Below, one piece after another: positions 8,823-18,569 of a stretch of 64,000 bases of DNA. This DNA comes from Desulfuromonadaceae bacterium (lineage in GTDB: Bacteria > Desulfobacterota > Desulfuromonadia > Geobacterales > Pseudopelobacteraceae), in contig JAQTZV010000020.1 of assembly GCA_028687585.1 (NCBI GenBank), forward strand, positions 1-64,000. Direction: 5' to 3'. The notes below the pieces were generated by a model. That model searched no databases. It saw nothing but the letters and a program-made list of their open reading frames with translations, and was not told the origin of the DNA. The position numbers were made by a program, and so were the translations under genes. Within the stretch, counting starts at the first letter, position 1, and the number at the start of each line of letters is the position of its first letter.

Positions 8823-9113
8823 ATGGAAAAGCGATTAAATCTGGATATCGTAATAGAGGTTATTGAGGACGCCTTCTTGCCATTGCCTTGCACTGTTGAA
8901 AAAAGGTTTATTGATAAGAAAAAATATCTGATTTTTCACGTTTTTGCTGGAAGCGGTTTATGTTTACTGACTGATATTTGCAGCATAAAATTCATAAATG
9001 AATTCCATATAACTATCCGTAAATCAAGAAAATACTTGAAGAACAAGACGGGTGTAAGTTTTATCCTTGGGAGTGGCCCTATTAGAATATTGGAGGTTTG
9101 GATTACATCCTGA
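8823..9113 (+). CDS. Small hypothetical protein divergent from tra genes
   Basis: A 96-residue open frame with a plausible ribosome binding site (AGATAGGAGACAAA before ATG), divergent from the tra block. The product is mixed alpha/beta with many Lys and Ile residues and no membrane segment or recognised motif. Genes divergent from a transfer operon are sometimes regulators, but no helix-turn-helix is evident here. AT content is higher than in the neighbouring tra genes. I do not recognise the family, and it may be an element-specific orphan. Confidence 0.45.
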   Translation: MEKRLNLDIVIEVIEDAFLPLPCTVEKRFIDKKKYLIFHVFAGSGLCLLTDICSIKFINEFHITIRKSRKYLKNKTGVSFILGSGPIRILEVWITS

Positions 9114-9353
9114 CTTACGAAGACAGGGATAGGGTGAAACCTGCTCCCTACTCTACCACATAATTATGCATAGAGAACGTTTTTGCCATTGACAGCAGCC
9201 TTCTAATGGGTGATTTCGTCGTGGAGATCCCTCGGTCTAAAAGCGAGAATCAGGCTGATGCCTATCCCATAGAATTGTCGAGGTTTCTCCGACAGCGGTT
9301 ACATCTCTGCTTATACCCTGGAAGTCTTCTGCGTTAGATAGTTTTATGTCAGC

Positions 9354-10364
9354 TTAACTTTGGGAAGCCTGCACTGCAGTGATAGCGGTCAAATTGACGA
9401 TAGCATCCACCGAACATCCTCTGGAGAGGTAATTAACCGGCTTGGCCAGGCCCTGAATGATCGGGCCGACAGCTTCTGCTTCACCAACGCATTCAACCAA
9501 CTTGTATCCGATGTTGCCGGCATCAAGGTTAGGGAAGATCAGTACATTGGCTTTGCCAGCCACCGGGCTGCCCTGAGCCTTTTTCCCGCCAACGCTCGGT
9601 AACAGAGCGGCATCAGCCTGGAGTTCTCCATCGATCTGCAAATCAGGCTTCATCTGACGTGCAATCTCCAGTGCCTTTGTTACCTTGTCAGCATCTGGAT
9701 GCGTGGCGCTTCCCTTGGAGGAAAAAGAGAGCAGAGCCACGAGCGCTTCAACATCAAGAAATACCTTGCAATTACCTGCGGTAGCTATGGCAATTTCAGC
9801 CAGAGCCTGGGCGTTCGGATTTGGATTAACGGCGCAGTCTGCAAAGAGAATGATGCCGTTCTCACCGAAAAAGTGACTCTTTGTGATCATCAGAAAGAAT
9901 GAGGAAACAGTCTTGATCCCGGAAGCCAGACCGACGGTTTGGATGCCGGCCTTGAGTACGTTCCCCGTAGTGTTTGCAGCACCTGCGACCTGGCCGCCAG
10001 CATCTCCGCTATGCTCCATCATTCCGGCGAAGTACAGGTTGTCCGTTGCGGTCAGAAGCTCTCGCGCCTCTGTGTATACTATTGTTTTGCCCCTCCTTTT
10101 GCGCAACTCAACAAAATTGGATATGTATTGATCGAGGTTAGGAGAGGTGACCGGATTTATCAGCTCGACTCCGCCAAGATTTATCCCTTGTTCATCGGCT
10201 TTGGCCTGAATCTTTGCAGGATCACCAAGAATCACGATTTTTGCCAGCTTTTCGTGGGTGATCGTCTCCGCCGCATACAATATCCGTTCATCGTAGCTTT
10301 CAGGTAGTACGATTATCTGATGATATCTTTTCGCCTTTTCCTTGATCTGATCAAAAAGATGCAT
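9354..10364 (-). CDS. pta: Phosphate acetyltransferase, catalytic domain
   Basis: A 336-residue phosphotransacetylase (acetyl-CoA + phosphate to acetyl phosphate + CoA) consisting of the PTA_PTB catalytic domain only. Start 10364 gives MHLFDQIKEKAKRYHQIIVL and places a GAGG motif at proper distance; a longer frame adds an atypical Cys-rich extension. Family blocks are visible: VLPESYDERILYAAE, AGMMEHSGDAGGQVAGAANT, KSHFFGENGIILFADCAVNP, LSFSSKGSATHPDADKV and the C-terminal NLDAGNIGYKLVE. The BioD-like regulatory half found in long Pta proteins is absent here, but a stand-alone gene for such a half lies at the other end of the island (43973-45064). It could recover ATP from acetyl-CoA through acetate kinase, which is not in the window. 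Confidence 0.93.
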   Translation of the reverse strand: MHLFDQIKEKAKRYHQIIVLPESYDERILYAAETITHEKLAKIVILGDPAKIQAKADEQGINLGGVELINPVTSPNLDQYISNFVELRKRRGKTIVYTEARELLTATDNLYFAGMMEHSGDAGGQVAGAANTTGNVLKAGIQTVGLASGIKTVSSFFLMITKSHFFGENGIILFADCAVNPNPNAQALAEIAIATAGNCKVFLDVEALVALLSFSSKGSATHPDADKVTKALEIARQMKPDLQIDGELQADAALLPSVGGKKAQGSPVAGKANVLIFPNLDAGNIGYKLVECVGEAEAVGPIIQGLAKPVNYLSRGCSVDAIVNLTAITAVQASQS

Positions 10365-10678
10365 GAATGACATCCTCAAAAAATATGATAACAGGGTGTA
10401 ATTATAGTCGAAACAACAGCACATTGCCTATAAAAATAAAATATATCAGATACTTAGCCCTGATAAAAATTTTATCCTGGTAATTGCCTGCGCTCGGTCA
10501 CAATCCCGCACATTTCAGCGAGTCGGTTACAACACAACCTCCAAGGGTTTGCTACCTTATGGCTGGAGGGACTGGGTTCACACCTGCTTGATTATACGAC
10601 CTTGTCCGGCAGCACGTGGCATTTGCTCTTTTCTTTTTTTGTTTTCATTACTCCTATATATTTCGTGTGCCATCCCCA

Positions 10679-11473
10679 TTACGCCAATAGCCGTTCCGCA
10701 TCGGCAGAGTCGGAGAACATTCCCATAGCAAACTGCGGGTATTGTACTAATTCGCGCCCGGAGTGCGAGAACAACGGCACGAATCGGGGTTCCGCACTAT
10801 CATGCAACAGTGTCATCTGACGCTGCGTGATATCTCTTAAGGCAGGAACTATTTCTGTTTTAATGCGATAAAGAGACATCCGGTACGTTGGTGCCAGTAC
10901 CACTAACGCTCCTATTACAGCGCCAAGCTTGTTAACATATGGCAGGGATACAGTAGTAATTTCTGACGACAGACTTTCGGTATCAACGGTTATATTACCG
11001 ATAGTAGAGGCCGTAGTGTAGCGCGGAAAGCGAACGGAAACCGGGAGCCTCAGAGACGTGCCGACGAACGAAGTAGCTCTTATCGATTGGTGACAGTCAA
11101 CAAAATCGACAAATACAACTTTTGACCCGGATTTTTTTGCAAAATAGACCGCTTCATTAGTTGCCTTTGATAGGCGTTCCATGCAAGTTTTGACCTTATC
11201 CAGTGGCTCTTCCTTGCCTAATATCCGGCACGCGTTTTCAATGGATGTGATGCCGATACTGTAGTTATTTCTCTCATCCTTTTCCAGAATGCCACACTGA
11301 ACCAGTGTGGCAAGAATCCTGAATGCCTTGTTTTTTGTAATTTTCGTGCATTGGCAAATCTCAGTAAGTGAAATGCCGCCCCTTGCCGAAAGTACCTTCT
11401 CCAACATAAGGAACGTTTCAACGACTAACCGTAGTTCATACTTTTGCTCATTACCCGCTTTTTCTGCTGCCAT
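10679..11473 (-). CDS. IclR-family transcriptional regulator
   Basis: A 264-residue IclR-type regulator: an N-terminal winged helix-turn-helix (about residues 12-75, with RGGISLTEICQCTKITKNKAFR and ILEKDERNNYSIG) followed by a GAF-like effector domain (about 85-250). The region CMERLSKATNEAVYFAKKSGSKVVF is typical of the family. IclR proteins commonly control aromatic and dicarboxylic acid catabolism and sense a pathway substrate or product. It lies between pta and a decayed transposase, transcribed leftward, with no gene tightly linked. Its target could be a catabolic operon of this island; the sequence does not show which. Confidence 0.85.
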   Translation of the reverse strand: MAAEKAGNEQKYELRLVVETFLMLEKVLSARGGISLTEICQCTKITKNKAFRILATLVQCGILEKDERNNYSIGITSIENACRILGKEEPLDKVKTCMERLSKATNEAVYFAKKSGSKVVFVDFVDCHQSIRATSFVGTSLRLPVSVRFPRYTTASTIGNITVDTESLSSEITTVSLPYVNKLGAVIGALVVLAPTYRMSLYRIKTEIVPALRDITQRQMTLLHDSAEPRFVPLFSHSGRELVQYPQFAMGMFSDSADAERLLA

Positions 11474-11510
11474 TATTGACTCCGATCAAATGAATTCCTG
11501 AGTGGGACTA

Positions 11511-12075
11511 AGCTTCCGCAAATCGTAATTAGCGTTTTGGCTGGCACTCGGTGTTGACAGCAGCATAGATCAAGCGCGGGAGATAGTTGCCAAGTCGAAC
11601 CACCGGTTAAATTGGTACTGAACCTCTCCGTAAGACTGGTAGCCATGTTTCTTGAAGTCAAAAAGCATGGTAAGTGCCCACCAATGCTGTCTTTAAATTC
11701 CCAAGGGTAATGTTGACCCAGCAGAAACATTCATATCGACTTTCTTTTAATCGTTGCCAACAATGATTCGTTGATGAAAACAGCCAACATCTTCGACGGC
11801 TGGGAAACAGTTCAGGCCGTCGAATACCACAATGGTTTCCGGAACTAATGAATTTTTTGCCCAGCTCCGGATCTCATCAAGCGTAAAGGCTTTGACTTGA
11901 GAAAAGACTGTTAAATAGGGTGGTTATGCTTATCTGCCTGGACTTCGGACAAAAATGGAACATTGTTCTCTGATCCACGACCAGGCTTGTCGCCGCGAAG
12001 TTCACCACCGATATAAGCATATCAACTTCAATGCGGCCCGGGAGTATATCACGCTGCTTCTAAATTGTTGATTTG
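11511..12075 (-). pseudogene. Decayed IS1595-type (ISXO2-like) transposase
   Basis: Translation of the minus strand gives, spread over shifted frames and stop codons, a recognisable transposase of the IS1595/ISXO2-like family. There is RIEVD followed, in another frame, by IGGELRGDKPGRGSENNVPF (12030-11960 region). WAKNSLVPETIVVFDGLNCF comes next, then VNITLGNLKTALVGTYHAF, and finally KKHGYQSYGEVQYQFNRWF. The order and spacing match the C-terminal DDE region of that family. At least three frameshifts or stops separate the blocks, and the N-terminal part could not be found. No terminal inverted repeats were identified. It is a relic, probably from an older insertion near the left part of the island. 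Confidence 0.75.
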
Positions 12076-12355
12076 TAGCGTTGGTTTGCGAAGCATTTTC
12101 TCCCACTATTTGTTCTTGTTATTGGCACAGATTCTAGGATAAAAACCCACGCCTTCAGTCGAATACTTTAGTTCACGCCTTTGACGGTGATGCAATTTTC
12201 ACCTCACCTGTTGTTATGAAAGCAGGCTGTTCTCGTAGAATTCACTCGTCGAGAACGTGTTTAGACTGCAAACCCAGCCCCTTTTAGGTGGTGGTGATTT
12301 TAGTTTATAAGTGAACACCGCATACTAAAAAAATTTAACATACTGGCTTTCTTTA

Positions 12356-12940
12356 CTACAGGTAAGAAATCATTTCGACGCTCTTTGCGATAATTCCAAT
12401 ATTCGCTAAGTTGGCGATCCCGCTCTCGTGGTCTCTTTCACTTAATGCCGCACACAGATCTTCCAGTATTACAACACGGTAGTCTCGGTCGTGCGCGTCA
12501 AGCGCAGTGCTTTGAACTACTAAGTTAGTAGCCACGCCTCCTAACAAAAGCGTTTGGACTTTTAATCTGCGCAAAATAGCTTCTAACGAAGTTGAGTAGA
12601 AAGCGCTCACTCTGTGTTTAGTAATTAAGAAATCATTTTCATCCATGAGGAGTGCAGAGTGGATTTCAGTGGCCCAATTTTCCAGACGCAGAGCACCGTA
12701 ATGCCGTGCAGAGGAGAATAATGGAGAATTATCCGGGCATTCGCGGTAATCCGACGAAAAACCAACCCGTACGAAAATTACCGGGACATTCTTTGATCGG
12801 GCAATTTGGGCCGTCTCGTTCGCTCTTTGTAGGACATCCCGCGTCTTTACCTGGGCGGCATAACCCGCAGCACCCAGCTTTCCATCGGGGTGTACAATAT
12901 CGTTGATGAAATCCAGTAAAAGCACCGCCGTATTTGCCAT
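12356..12940 (-). CDS. Isochorismatase-fold hydrolase lacking the catalytic cysteine
   Basis: A 194-residue isochorismatase-like protein (alpha/beta cysteine-hydrolase fold). The conserved N-terminal aspartate is present in VLLLDFINDIVHP (D10) and the conserved lysine in LITKHRVSAFYST. The usual Cys of amidase members, in a G-x-x-T-x-x-C-V motif, is replaced: the sequence reads GGVATNLVVQSTALDAHDRDY. True isochorismatases also lack this cysteine, so a hydrolase using another chemistry remains possible, but a nicotinamidase-type reaction is unlikely. The gene is monocistronic and divergent from the first porin. Its role in the island is unknown; hydrolysis of an amide or ester of an aromatic acid was considered but is not supported. 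Confidence 0.75.
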   Translation of the reverse strand: MANTAVLLLDFINDIVHPDGKLGAAGYAAQVKTRDVLQRANETAQIARSKNVPVIFVRVGFSSDYRECPDNSPLFSSARHYGALRLENWATEIHSALLMDENDFLITKHRVSAFYSTSLEAILRRLKVQTLLLGGVATNLVVQSTALDAHDRDYRVVILEDLCAALSERDHESGIANLANIGIIAKSVEMISYL

Positions 12941-13116
12941 TGTATTAACCTCTTTCTGTAATGAGATAACGTCATCACCAAAGCAAGAGTTAGGCCAACT
13001 TATTGGATTAAGCTAGCACCAGCATTAAAGACCTTCACTAATCAGGATAATACAAATACTGATCAAATTCCTACCATTTCAATATCGGATTATTTCTTTT
13101 CAAATTAGCCACCACA

Positions 13117-13132
13117 ACATTTCAAATATGAA
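13117..13132 (+). promoter_or_regulatory. Half-site of the island activator palindrome
   Basis: ACATTTCAAATATGAA matches 14 of 16 positions of the right arm of the palindrome at 32719-32752 (ACATTTCAAATGTGAT). It lies about 150 bp upstream of the sigma-54-like promoter of porin 1, a normal enhancer distance. The left arm is not preserved here. Confidence 0.45.
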
Positions 13133-13270
13133 TTAGCATGTTGAATCTTAGTTGCTTAAACTATCAAACACTTTATTCATTATAACAATATATTGCATAT
13201 GCCAGCAAAAATACTAAATAATATAAGTATGTTATGTTGGCTTATGATATATTTACTCATCTACATAGTA

Positions 13271-13290
13271 TTGGCCCTTATATTGCAAAA
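13271..13290 (+). promoter_or_regulatory. Sigma-54 (-24/-12) promoter candidate for porin 1
   Basis: TTGGCCCTTATATTGCAAAA carries the GG and GC dinucleotides at the exact sigma-54 spacing (TGGC, 8 bp, TTGC). The -24 box differs from consensus TGGCAC at one position. It is 382 bp upstream of the porin start, so the leader would be long. Confidence 0.5.
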
Positions 13291-13671
13291 CAGTTTTATA
13301 TCAATGATCTATTTGCCTTTTCGATATGAAAATGTTGAGCACTGGTAACTATAATATGATGTAACGGGAACAATTTTAATTACAATTTATTTAAAATTTC
13401 TGTTTTTACTGCAAAAAGTGACTTTTGCAAGTCCTTATTTTCAGTTCTGTGAGTGAAAAAGACAAGGGTACCTCGAGAAACAGTTGCAGAGAAATTAGTA
13501 GGTGTTCCTAAGTTAGCTGGCGGTAATGACAGGACATGATTAAGCCAGAATGTCATAGCAATATTAATATTAATATTTTACCTGGGAACGGGAGGTGAGC
13601 CGCAGGCGAATTTACACAGGTACGTATGAAGTAAATACACATCGCTTTATCACTTTATTTGGGAGGAATGT

Positions 13672-14946
13672 ATGCTTAGAAAGCTTGGTATTTTGACAGT
13701 AATGCTGATAATCATTTCGGCAACTTCGGTTTTGGCCGAAGATTCAGTAGTTAGTAGTAAGTACAATCTATCCTTCGGCGGGTATGTAAAAATTGACTAT
13801 GTCAACAATTCAAATGCAGTCGGGCCAAGAACTCCTGGTCCCCCGGGTGGAGGCTTCGTCGCTGGGAGTAAGGATGAGTCAATCCTTACAGCAAGGCAGA
13901 GCCGTTTCTGGCTTAAAGCTTCCGGCCCAACCGTCTCGGGTGCGAAGACCAACGCTCTCATTGAGATGGACTTTTATGGTGGAGGCTCATCATCCAACGA
14001 GTTTGGTAACTTGCGAATGCGGCATGCCTATGGAACTCTTGACTGGCCCGACACACAGGTCCTCATCGGTCAGTATTCGGATCTCTTCGCGCCTGCAGCC
14101 GCCGACACTATTGATGGCCGTCAAGGGAACACTACGGGAGCACCCGGGAGTCCGCGCGTCTCACAAATTCGTGTAACTCAGAAAATCAAGTTCGATGCCG
14201 ATAACACGCTGAAGATTGTGGCTGGCGTGCAAAACCCTGTGCAGGACGCCGCTTCGAGCGGCTCTAACTCCAGCTCTAAGTATCTTGGGTCGGACGGCAC
14301 AGGTCCATACGGAAGTATGGTAAACATTGCCGGACAGGTCTTTCTTTCCAGTAATATCCTGGGGGTTTCACCTAAATATATGGGCCGGAGCATGAGTCCT
14401 CTCGAAGTGGGTGTCTTTGGACTTAGAGGCGACATGAAACTTGTAGGAAATAAACGTGTAGATAACTACGGTTATGGCGTGTACGCTTTTGCTCCCATCG
14501 TCAAGTCCAGGGACGGCAAGAGCCGTTCCATGACTCTCTCTCTGGAAGGTCAGGCTTACAAGGCCGAAGGGATGGATGTGCAGGGCGCAACCAACGGCAT
14601 CGCCCTAAAATCTACTACAAACACCGGACTGGTCGGTACATTTCCAGACAAGTCCGGAGCAAAGGGATTTGGTTATTACGGCCAGCTTAAGTTTTATGTC
14701 ACACAGGATTTGGGACTAACTGCAGGTCATATGGCCCGAAAAGCCGATGATTCCTCACAGTATCCGTCAAATTATGAGCAAAAAAATCAGCTCAGTTATG
14801 TTAACGCAACCTACGACCTAACCGATGCGTTTAGGGTGGCATCCGAGTTTGAACACTTGGAAACTACTTACGGAAAATTGACTAAAGGCACCCCAGGCTA
14901 TGCACAAAATAATGTCATCCGCCTGGCAGCTTACTTTTTCTTTTAA
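13672..14946 (+). CDS. DcaP-like outer-membrane porin (copy 1, intact)
   Basis: A 424-residue beta-barrel porin with a Sec signal peptide (cleavage probably after VLA, residue 22) and the C-terminal aromatic signature AAYFFF expected of outer-membrane barrels. Early strands read YNLSFGGYVKIDYV, followed by ARQSRFWLKASGP, IEMDFYGG, LRMRHAYGTLDW and QVLIGQYSDLF. This pattern resembles the DcaP-like trimeric porins, some of which bind or transport dicarboxylates including phthalate. A GGGAGG ribosome binding site precedes the ATG. It is followed by a strong hairpin and then ribBA. The paralogue at 38099-40708 is broken by an insertion sequence, so this may be the only functional copy in the island. 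Confidence 0.82.
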   Translation: MLRKLGILTVMLIIISATSVLAEDSVVSSKYNLSFGGYVKIDYVNNSNAVGPRTPGPPGGGFVAGSKDESILTARQSRFWLKASGPTVSGAKTNALIEMDFYGGGSSSNEFGNLRMRHAYGTLDWPDTQVLIGQYSDLFAPAAADTIDGRQGNTTGAPGSPRVSQIRVTQKIKFDADNTLKIVAGVQNPVQDAASSGSNSSSKYLGSDGTGPYGSMVNIAGQVFLSSNILGVSPKYMGRSMSPLEVGVFGLRGDMKLVGNKRVDNYGYGVYAFAPIVKSRDGKSRSMTLSLEGQAYKAEGMDVQGATNGIALKSTTNTGLVGTFPDKSGAKGFGYYGQLKFYVTQDLGLTAGHMARKADDSSQYPSNYEQKNQLSYVNATYDLTDAFRVASEFEHLETTYGKLTKGTPGYAQNNVIRLAAYFFF

Positions 14947-14971
14947 CGAGACAATTTGATGTCGTTAAAAC

Positions 14972-15011
14972 AGGTCAGCTCAGCACCAGACTTAAGGTGC
15001 TGAGCTGACCT
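14972..15011 (+). terminator. Long hairpin after porin 1
   Basis: A perfect 16-bp stem: AGGTCAGCTCAGCACC pairs with GGTGCTGAGCTGACCT across an 8-nt loop, 25 bp after the porin stop. There is no immediate T-run, so it may be a terminator or an mRNA-stabilising 3' structure. Confidence 0.7.
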
Positions 15012-15254
15012 CTGCAGCTTGTCAGGTTTTGGGCGAGTTAATAATCTGCTGAGATCACTCAAACGGTCTTATTGAAGGTTTCTTGGTAAATAAACGCTCC
15101 GCAGGGGCGCAAACCGAATATTAAAGTGGCTACTTTGTTATGGGAAATATGATAAGCCTCCAAGGTTGGCGCGCACTTTATATGTAGTTACAGCCAACAT
15201 ACGAATTAGCAAAATTAATTAATCCACAGCTTAGCTTAAGAGAGGTTTCAGAAT

Positions 15255-16457
15255 ATGTCTATAGCAAAAATAGAGGAGGCCATAGAGGAGATTAGGGCCG
15301 GAAGAATGATAATCTTAGTTGACGACGAGGACCGTGAGAACGAGGGCGACCTCACTATGGCGGCCCAAATGGTTACTCCTGAAGCAATTAACTTTATGGC
15401 ACGCTTCGGCCGCGGCCTGATCTGCCTCACTTTGACTTCAGAGCGATGCGATCGGCTTGACCTTCAACCCATGGTACAGACTAATACCTCCTCTTTCGGC
15501 ACCGCATTCACTGTTTCAATCGAGTCTAAGTGTGGAGTCACCACAGGTATCTCAGCAGCAGATCGGGCACATACCATTCTTACTGCAGTGGCGGAAAACG
15601 CGGTAGCCGCCGATCTGGCAAGGCCAGGCCACATATTTCCTCTTCGCGCGAAAAATGGTGGCGTTCTGGTGCGTAGTGGTCAGACCGAGGGTTCCGTAGA
15701 TCTAGCACGACTGGCCGGCCTCGAACCAGCAGGGGTTATCTGCGAGATAATGAATGAAGATGGCACTATGTCCCGCATGCAAGATTTGAAAAAGTTTGCC
15801 AAAGAACACGGCATCAAGGTCTGTACAGTCGCTGATCTGGTTGCCTACCGGCTCAAGCACGAGTCGCTGGTTAGGCGCTCAGCAGAAGTAGAGCTTCCCA
15901 CCAAGTACGGAAACTTCAGAGCAGCCGTCTTTGAGAACGATATTGACAAAATGGAGCACCTCGTGCTGATAAAAGGCGACATCAAAGCGGACCAACCGGT
16001 GCTGGTGCGAGTCCACTCCGAATGCCTAACCGGCGACGTGTTTTGTAGTGTCAGGTGCGACTGTGCTGACCAGTTGCACAAAGCAATGGAACGCATCGAA
16101 GAGGAAGGATCCGGAGTCGTCCTCTACATGCGTCAGGAAGGTCGCGGCATCGGACTTACCAATAAGCTAAAGGCGTACGCTCTGCAGGACCAGGGACACG
16201 ACACTGTGGAAGCTAACCTTGCGCTTGGCTTCAAGGCGGATCTCAGAGATTACGGCATCGGGGCGCAAATCCTTGTAAGCTTGGGTGTCAAAAAAATGCG
16301 GCTCATGACCAACAATCCGAAGAAGCTGATTGGCCTACAGGGATACGGAATCAACATCGTTGAGCGGGTACCCATAGAAATAGCACCTGTAATAACCAAC
16401 GAGAAATATCTTAAGACAAAGCGAGAAAAGTTGGGCCACTTGTTGAATAATTTCTAA
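15255..16457 (+). CDS. ribBA: Bifunctional RibBA (DHBP synthase / GTP cyclohydrolase II), copy 1
   Basis: A 400-residue riboflavin-pathway enzyme. Residues 1-200 form 3,4-dihydroxy-2-butanone 4-phosphate synthase ([19 protein letters not shown] and GHIFPLRA visible). Residues about 205-400 form GTP cyclohydrolase II: zinc ligands in [14 protein letters not shown] and the catalytic region [10 protein letters not shown]. It supplies both precursors for lumazine and hence FMN. It is about 70% identical by eye to the second copy at 41880-43085 but clearly diverged and more AT-rich, so the copies are not a recent duplication. It lies 158 bp upstream of ribH. Neighbouring ubiX/ubiD genes suggest it serves prenylated-FMN production. 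Confidence 0.95.
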   Translation: MSIAKIEEAIEEIRAGRMIILVDDEDRENEGDLTMAAQMVTPEAINFMARFGRGLICLTLTSERCDRLDLQPMVQTNTSSFGTAFTVSIESKCGVTTGISAADRAHTILTAVAENAVAADLARPGHIFPLRAKNGGVLVRSGQTEGSVDLARLAGLEPAGVICEIMNEDGTMSRMQDLKKFAKEHGIKVCTVADLVAYRLKHESLVRRSAEVELPTKYGNFRAAVFENDIDKMEHLVLIKGDIKADQPVLVRVHSECLTGDVFCSVRCDCADQLHKAMERIEEEGSGVVLYMRQEGRGIGLTNKLKAYALQDQGHDTVEANLALGFKADLRDYGIGAQILVSLGVKKMRLMTNNPKKLIGLQGYGINIVERVPIEIAPVITNEKYLKTKREKLGHLLNNF

Positions 16458-16627
16458 GGCAGAGTGATATTGGTAAAGAGAACTACCTCATGAGACAGTA
16501 ATACACATTTGCAGAACACAGAACGTGATATTTTGGTTTCTTTCATAAATTTACATTTCTAACCAATAAAACGACACGAATGAAAATTCTACCCTGATTT
16601 TACCTTATTTTTAGAGTGTGGACTAAT

Positions 16628-17098
16628 ATGCCTAGATTCATAGAGGGAAAGCTAAATGCAGCAGGACATAACTTCGGAATAATTGTTGGGCGCTTTAACA
16701 GCTTCATCGGAGAACGGCTTCTGGATGGAGCTTTGGACGCTCTGATCCGTCATGGTTCAGACGACTCTCATATTACCGTTCTTAGGGTGCCGGGCGCCTT
16801 CGAGATTCCACTTGCAGCCCAGAAGATGGCACAAACTGGTACCTATCAAGCCATTATATGTCTGGGTGCCGTGATTCGCGGTTCTACCCCTCACTTTGAC
16901 TACGTATCCTCCGAGGTTACCAAAGGGATCGCCCAAGTCTCGCTAGAGACCGGCATACCTATAGCTTTCGGCGTACTCACCACTGACACTATCGAACAGG
17001 CAATTGAAAGGGCTGGGACTAAGGCAGGTAACAAAGGGTTCGACGCTGCTATGACCGCCATTGAAGCCGCAAATTTGTTTAAGGAATTGGAATCTTAG
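16628..17098 (+). CDS. ribH: 6,7-dimethyl-8-ribityllumazine synthase, copy 1
   Basis: Lumazine synthase, 156 residues from the start at 16628 ([18 protein letters not shown]). This start is preferred to a GTG 12 bp upstream because the paralogue shares the MPRF beginning. Family blocks are intact: [29 protein letters not shown] with the conserved histidine, [26 protein letters not shown] and AGNKGFDAA. It joins the two RibBA products into lumazine, the precursor of riboflavin; the later steps (RibD, RibE, RibCF) are not in the window. It follows ribBA on the same strand. The second copy is at 43353-43820. Confidence 0.94.
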   Translation: MPRFIEGKLNAAGHNFGIIVGRFNSFIGERLLDGALDALIRHGSDDSHITVLRVPGAFEIPLAAQKMAQTGTYQAIICLGAVIRGSTPHFDYVSSEVTKGIAQVSLETGIPIAFGVLTTDTIEQAIERAGTKAGNKGFDAAMTAIEAANLFKELES

Positions 17099-17266
17099 AA
17101 TTTCACTTGGTAATCATGCTCGCACCATGAAGCTTCATTTGGTCATTATTTACGCAACTCCCTTCCCCCGAAGCGAAGAAATAGATAAAGGCACACCCCA
17201 TATGTCGATAGCATGCGGGCCACTGGAGGGGTTGCGAACGATTGATGCGCTGTGCTGGGGCGGGGG

Positions 17267-18436
17267 CTACGGTAAAAACGTAATGCCATCCGGAATATCC
17301 GTCATTTTAATCCCACCTTGCGGCGAGACAGCAAAGGTGTTTTCGATCCCCACCACCCCCTTGCCAGGAACTACAAATTTCGGCTCAATCGCAATGGTCT
17401 GGCCAGATTGCAGCGGCACCTTGAAACCCTGGGCGATCACCGGAAACTCATCCAGTTCCAACCCCACACCGTGACCAACAAAGCGTGCCTGTTCACCGGG
17501 CATCCCCATAAATTTGTCCCCGAATCCTCCCTGCTCCGCTATTTCAACCGCATTTAAGAACAGCTCTTCGCAGATCACCCCCGGCTTCAGCTCACGCTGT
17601 AAATAGGCCTGTATTTCTATGGCAAGATCAAAGGCTCGTTGCAATTCAGGATCAACTGCGCCAAACACATATATGCGGGTCATATCGGAGATGTATCCAT
17701 TAAAAACACCGCAATAATCCAGCAATACCGGGACATTGCGGGTAATGACCTCTAGCGAAGCCCCTTGCGGAGATGTATTGGAAAGCCCTTTACCGGAAAC
17801 AGCGCCATCTAAGAAACCATAACTGGCAGCGCCTGAGGAAACCGCCAGCCCGCCGAAAAATTCCTGATTGTAGGCACGCATACGGACATAACCTTCGCCA
17901 CCAGCCTTACGCAGTCGGTATTCAAATTCAGCAGCAAGATCCAGTTCTCGCATCCCTTCTTTCAAAAAACCGGGCACATTCAAAAAAATGGAGGAAAGGA
18001 TGTCACCGCTCCGTTTCATCTGCTGCAACTCGAAAGTTGATTTGACCGAACGGATTTCACGGTTAAGCGGGGAGATATCTACAAACTCCCGCCCTGCCAA
18101 CATTTTGGCATAAAAGTTTAATTGCTGTACCGGCGCAACATCGTAGGTAAAGCCTATTTTAAGTGCTTCTGCAGGGAGCGCGCTTGCAAACTCCTTGCTG
18201 GAAGGAAAGGGACGAATATCAGTTAGCGGGCTTTCATTCCTGGCACGAGCAAGACTTTTTCGCACCATTAGAATCGGTTCGCCTGCAACCGGAATCCAGA
18301 TAGTGGCGTTCTGACGTGTTCCGGCAAAATAATAGACATCAATGGGAAAGATAAAGAGTGCGCCATCAAGCCCCTTCCCCTTAAGCTGCCTCTGAAGAGT
18401 GCTGATTCTACTTTCTGATTCTTCACGGGTGATCAT
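17267..18436 (-). CDS. M24-family Xaa-Pro peptidase-like protein
   Basis: A 389-residue creatinase/aminopeptidase-P type protein. The start at 18436 has an ideal GGAGG ribosome binding site; upstream frame is atypical. Residues 1-130 form the creatinase-like N-terminal domain, and about 145-385 the pita-bread metallopeptidase domain. The expected dinuclear metal ligands are all present: D in LLDYCGVF, D in ISDMTRIYVF, H in FVGHGVGLELDE, E in AIEPKFVVPG and E in GIENTFAV. Members hydrolyse Xaa-Pro peptides or other C-N bonds. Its place between ribH and nadC gives no clear role, and the island may carry it as a passenger. Confidence 0.85.
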   Translation of the reverse strand: MITREESESRISTLQRQLKGKGLDGALFIFPIDVYYFAGTRQNATIWIPVAGEPILMVRKSLARARNESPLTDIRPFPSSKEFASALPAEALKIGFTYDVAPVQQLNFYAKMLAGREFVDISPLNREIRSVKSTFELQQMKRSGDILSSIFLNVPGFLKEGMRELDLAAEFEYRLRKAGGEGYVRMRAYNQEFFGGLAVSSGAASYGFLDGAVSGKGLSNTSPQGASLEVITRNVPVLLDYCGVFNGYISDMTRIYVFGAVDPELQRAFDLAIEIQAYLQRELKPGVICEELFLNAVEIAEQGGFGDKFMGMPGEQARFVGHGVGLELDEFPVIAQGFKVPLQSGQTIAIEPKFVVPGKGVVGIENTFAVSPQGGIKMTDIPDGITFLP

Positions 18437-18569
18437 GTATTCCTCCGATTTAAATATATTTTCCCCACACGTCAAAAAGGCCCATTCGGCAGGTACCAAG
18501 CCCTATGGCATGGGCTGAAAACAGAAATACTCGAAGGCAATTGCCACCAGAGCCTGGACGTGCCTAGGA

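Larger units (their letters stand above)
12941..13671. other. AT-rich divergent promoter region upstream of porin 1
   Basis: About 730 bp, strongly AT-rich and without a credible gene, separating the isochorismatase-fold gene from the first porin. It contains a sigma-54-type promoter at 13271-13290 and an upstream half-site matching the island's palindromic activator site at 13117-13132, annotated separately. If transcription starts there, porin mRNA would carry a leader of about 370 nt, whose content I do not recognise. Confidence 0.5.

Noticed and set aside
9114..9353. Possible relic or attachment site between the tra block and pta
   Set aside because: No recognisable coding remnant or repeat of another part of the window could be identified.
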